From 40-80 sp964503665 (GTDB taxonomy: Bacteria > Bacteroidota > Bacteroidia > Flavobacteriales_D > Crocinitomicaceae), in the NCBI GenBank assembly GCA_964503665.1, contig CAZDAR010000004.1:38028-102027 (forward strand): a DNA stretch of 64,000 nucleotides. Reading direction: 5' to 3'. Positions 62,968 through 64,000 of this stretch are shown piece by piece. The translations under genes and the position numbers were made by a program. The notes under the pieces are model-generated. The model was not told the DNA's origin and ran no database searches. It worked only from the letters and a program-made list of their open reading frames with translations. Every line of letters starts with the position of its first letter. The first letter of the stretch is position 1.

Positions 62968-63937
62968 TCAACATATTGCAAGACTTTTTTCGGATCATTC
63001 TACAAAGAAATTTGAAGAACTAGCATTGAGTACGTTCTATTTTCAGTACAAAACTAATCCCATTTATCGCCAATATGCTGATTTGGTTCAACGTCAAAAC
63101 CCCCAATCAATACTAGAAATTCCATTTTTACCGATTGATTTCTTTAAATATCACGAAATACGTTCTCATCAGCGACCGGTTGAACTTTTCTTCAAAAGTA
63201 GTGGGACAACACAACAAGTTCGAAGCACTCACTTTCTGGAAGACAAAACGTTGTACGAACAATCATTTGAAAAATCCTATCGACAATTTGTTGGGCATCC
63301 AGAAGACCAGATTATTATTGCTTTGTTACCCAATTATATTGAACAAGAGTTTTCAAGTCTTGTTTATATGGTGAAATACCTGATTGAAAAAACAAATTCT
63401 CCTTTATCAGATTTCTATCTATACGATAAGGATAAAATTCAAGAGGTGTATCAAACAGCTATTTCGTTAAACAAAGAAGTCATTCTTTTTGGCGTAACGT
63501 ATGCGTTGTTAGATTTAGCTGAAGAGGGAGCCAAACTTCCAGGAGTAAAAGTGATTGAAACGGGGGGCATGAAAGGTCGAAGAAAGGAAATATCTAAAGC
63601 GGAATTACACACTATCTTAAAAGAAAAACTGCAAATAGAAACTATATTTTCAGAATATGGCATGTGTGAATTGCTTTCTCAGTCCTATTCGGATGGTATT
63701 TTATTTGAGTCTCCTAGCTGGATGAAAATACTTATTCGTGATAAGAACGACCCATATACCTTTGTGGATGATGGTAAGTCTGGCGGTATTAATGTGATTG
63801 ACTTAGCGAATTTATATTCTTGTTCGTTTATTCAAACTCAAGATTTAGGTCGAAGGAGCAATTTTAATTTTGAAGTTTTAGGACGCATGGATAATGCTGA
63901 ATTAAGGGGTTGTAACTTGATGTTAGAGGAAATTTAA
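62936..63937 (+). CDS. LuxE-like acyl-protein synthetase / acyl-activating enzyme
   Basis: A 333-residue protein of the LuxE family, adenylate-forming enzymes that activate a fatty acid and pass it to a protein or carrier Cys/Ser. The nucleotide-binding loop FFKSSGTTQQVRSTHF (about 85-100) is clear. Others are IIIALLPNYIEQEFSSLVYM and the late IFSEYGMCELLSQSY, equivalent to the YGxTE motif of AMP-forming enzymes. LuxE proper works in bioluminescence. Here, next to an ACP and a KAS III, it more likely loads an acyl group onto the carrier protein. That is inference. Confidence 0.88.
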   Translation: MKNLINNLNLNQHIARLFSDHSTKKFEELALSTFYFQYKTNPIYRQYADLVQRQNPQSILEIPFLPIDFFKYHEIRSHQRPVELFFKSSGTTQQVRSTHFLEDKTLYEQSFEKSYRQFVGHPEDQIIIALLPNYIEQEFSSLVYMVKYLIEKTNSPLSDFYLYDKDKIQEVYQTAISLNKEVILFGVTYALLDLAEEGAKLPGVKVIETGGMKGRRKEISKAELHTILKEKLQIETIFSEYGMCELLSQSYSDGILFESPSWMKILIRDKNDPYTFVDDGKSGGINVIDLANLYSCSFIQTQDLGRRSNFNFEVLGRMDNAELRGCNLMLEEI

Positions 63938-63938
63938 T

Positions 63939-64000
63939 CTATGATCTTAGCGCTTCTTCTTTGATGACAAACTCTTCAACAAAAACATGCTTCCAGTCAT
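63939..64000 (-). CDS. C-terminal end of an unknown protein (partial)
   Basis: A minus-strand frame enters from the right edge and ends with TAG at 63939-63941. Only about 20 residues are visible (DWKHVFVEEFVIKEEALRS), too few to recognise. It is convergent with the LuxE-like gene, 1 bp from its stop. Coding is supported only by the open frame and tight spacing. Confidence 0.35.
   Translation of the reverse strand, partial: DWKHVFVEEFVIKEEALRS

Noticed and set aside
1..64000. tRNA, rRNA, insertion sequences and riboswitches
   Set aside because: I looked in the intergenic stretches and saw no cloverleaf, rRNA segment, transposase frame or recognisable riboswitch. A covariance-model scan would be needed to exclude small RNAs.

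Overview
The window is a chromosomal segment of a low-GC Bacteroidota bacterium, most likely a flavobacterium-type lineage (Flavobacteriales). The evidence is a mraZ-to-ftsZ division cluster in Bacteroidota order, an alternative complex III operon (actABCDEF) running into coxB-coxA, a secreted protease with a C-terminal type IX secretion sorting domain, a CzcA pump fused to a TolC-like domain, and promoters of the form TTTG-N19-TAnnTTTG. The sequence comes from a draft assembly: it contains a 100-N scaffold gap at 5700-5799.

Layout. 1-770: the end of a probable catalase gene and an NADPH-dependent FMN reductase. 770-6580: an accessory stretch with a truncated cadherin/DUF1566 gene, a small antitoxin-like ORF on the minus strand, a type VI-B CRISPR-Cas locus (cas13b, split by a one-base frameshift) and its array of 36-bp repeats. 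6584-12577: a metal-efflux operon (His-rich exported protein, CzcA-TolC fusion, adaptor lipoprotein). 12733-15483 (minus): a CstB-like persulfide dioxygenase, 5-formyl-THF cyclo-ligase and a YqeY protein. 15538-31393 (minus): the division and cell-wall cluster mraZ-rsmH-ftsL-ftsI-murE-mraY-murD-[unknown 145 aa]-ftsW-murG-murC-ftsQ-ftsA-ftsZ. 31400-33740: putative MraZ operator repeats, small ORFs, a cytosolic trypsin-like protein and a SPOR protein. 33957-45626: the alternative complex III and cytochrome oxidase operon. 45749-50273: a T9SS lysyl-endopeptidase-like protease and a large unknown membrane-anchored protein. 50460-54477: polA, then rpsF-rpsR-rplI. 54606-59616: a MazG-like pyrophosphohydrolase, a TPR protein, a lipoprotein and a DUF5723 protein. 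59621-64000: a putative acyl-transfer and glycosyl cluster (GNAT, GT2, KAS III, ACP, then divergent HEAT-like and LuxE-like genes).

Most interesting part. The CRISPR-Cas13b locus is an RNA-guided, RNA-targeting immune system consisting only of the effector and its array. No csx27 or csx28 accessory gene and no cas1/cas2 is visible. Both HEPN RxxxxH motifs are present, but the reading frame breaks once, by -1, at about position 2941, immediately before a conserved Met-Ala-Thr-His segment. The array carries a gap flanked by two identical 55-base sequences. This is best read as an assembler k-mer overlap, and it may mark variation among leader-proximal spacers.

How the genes work together. The division cluster is tightly packed, with several 1- to 4-base overlaps, and probably reads from a MraZ-controlled promoter to a terminator after yqeY. 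The act-cox genes form a continuous quinol-to-oxygen electron-transfer chain ending in a strong terminator. The last cluster couples an adenylate-forming LuxE-like enzyme, a carrier protein and a condensing enzyme to a lipid-linked glycosyltransferase, suggesting synthesis of a modified surface lipid or glycan. This last role is inference.
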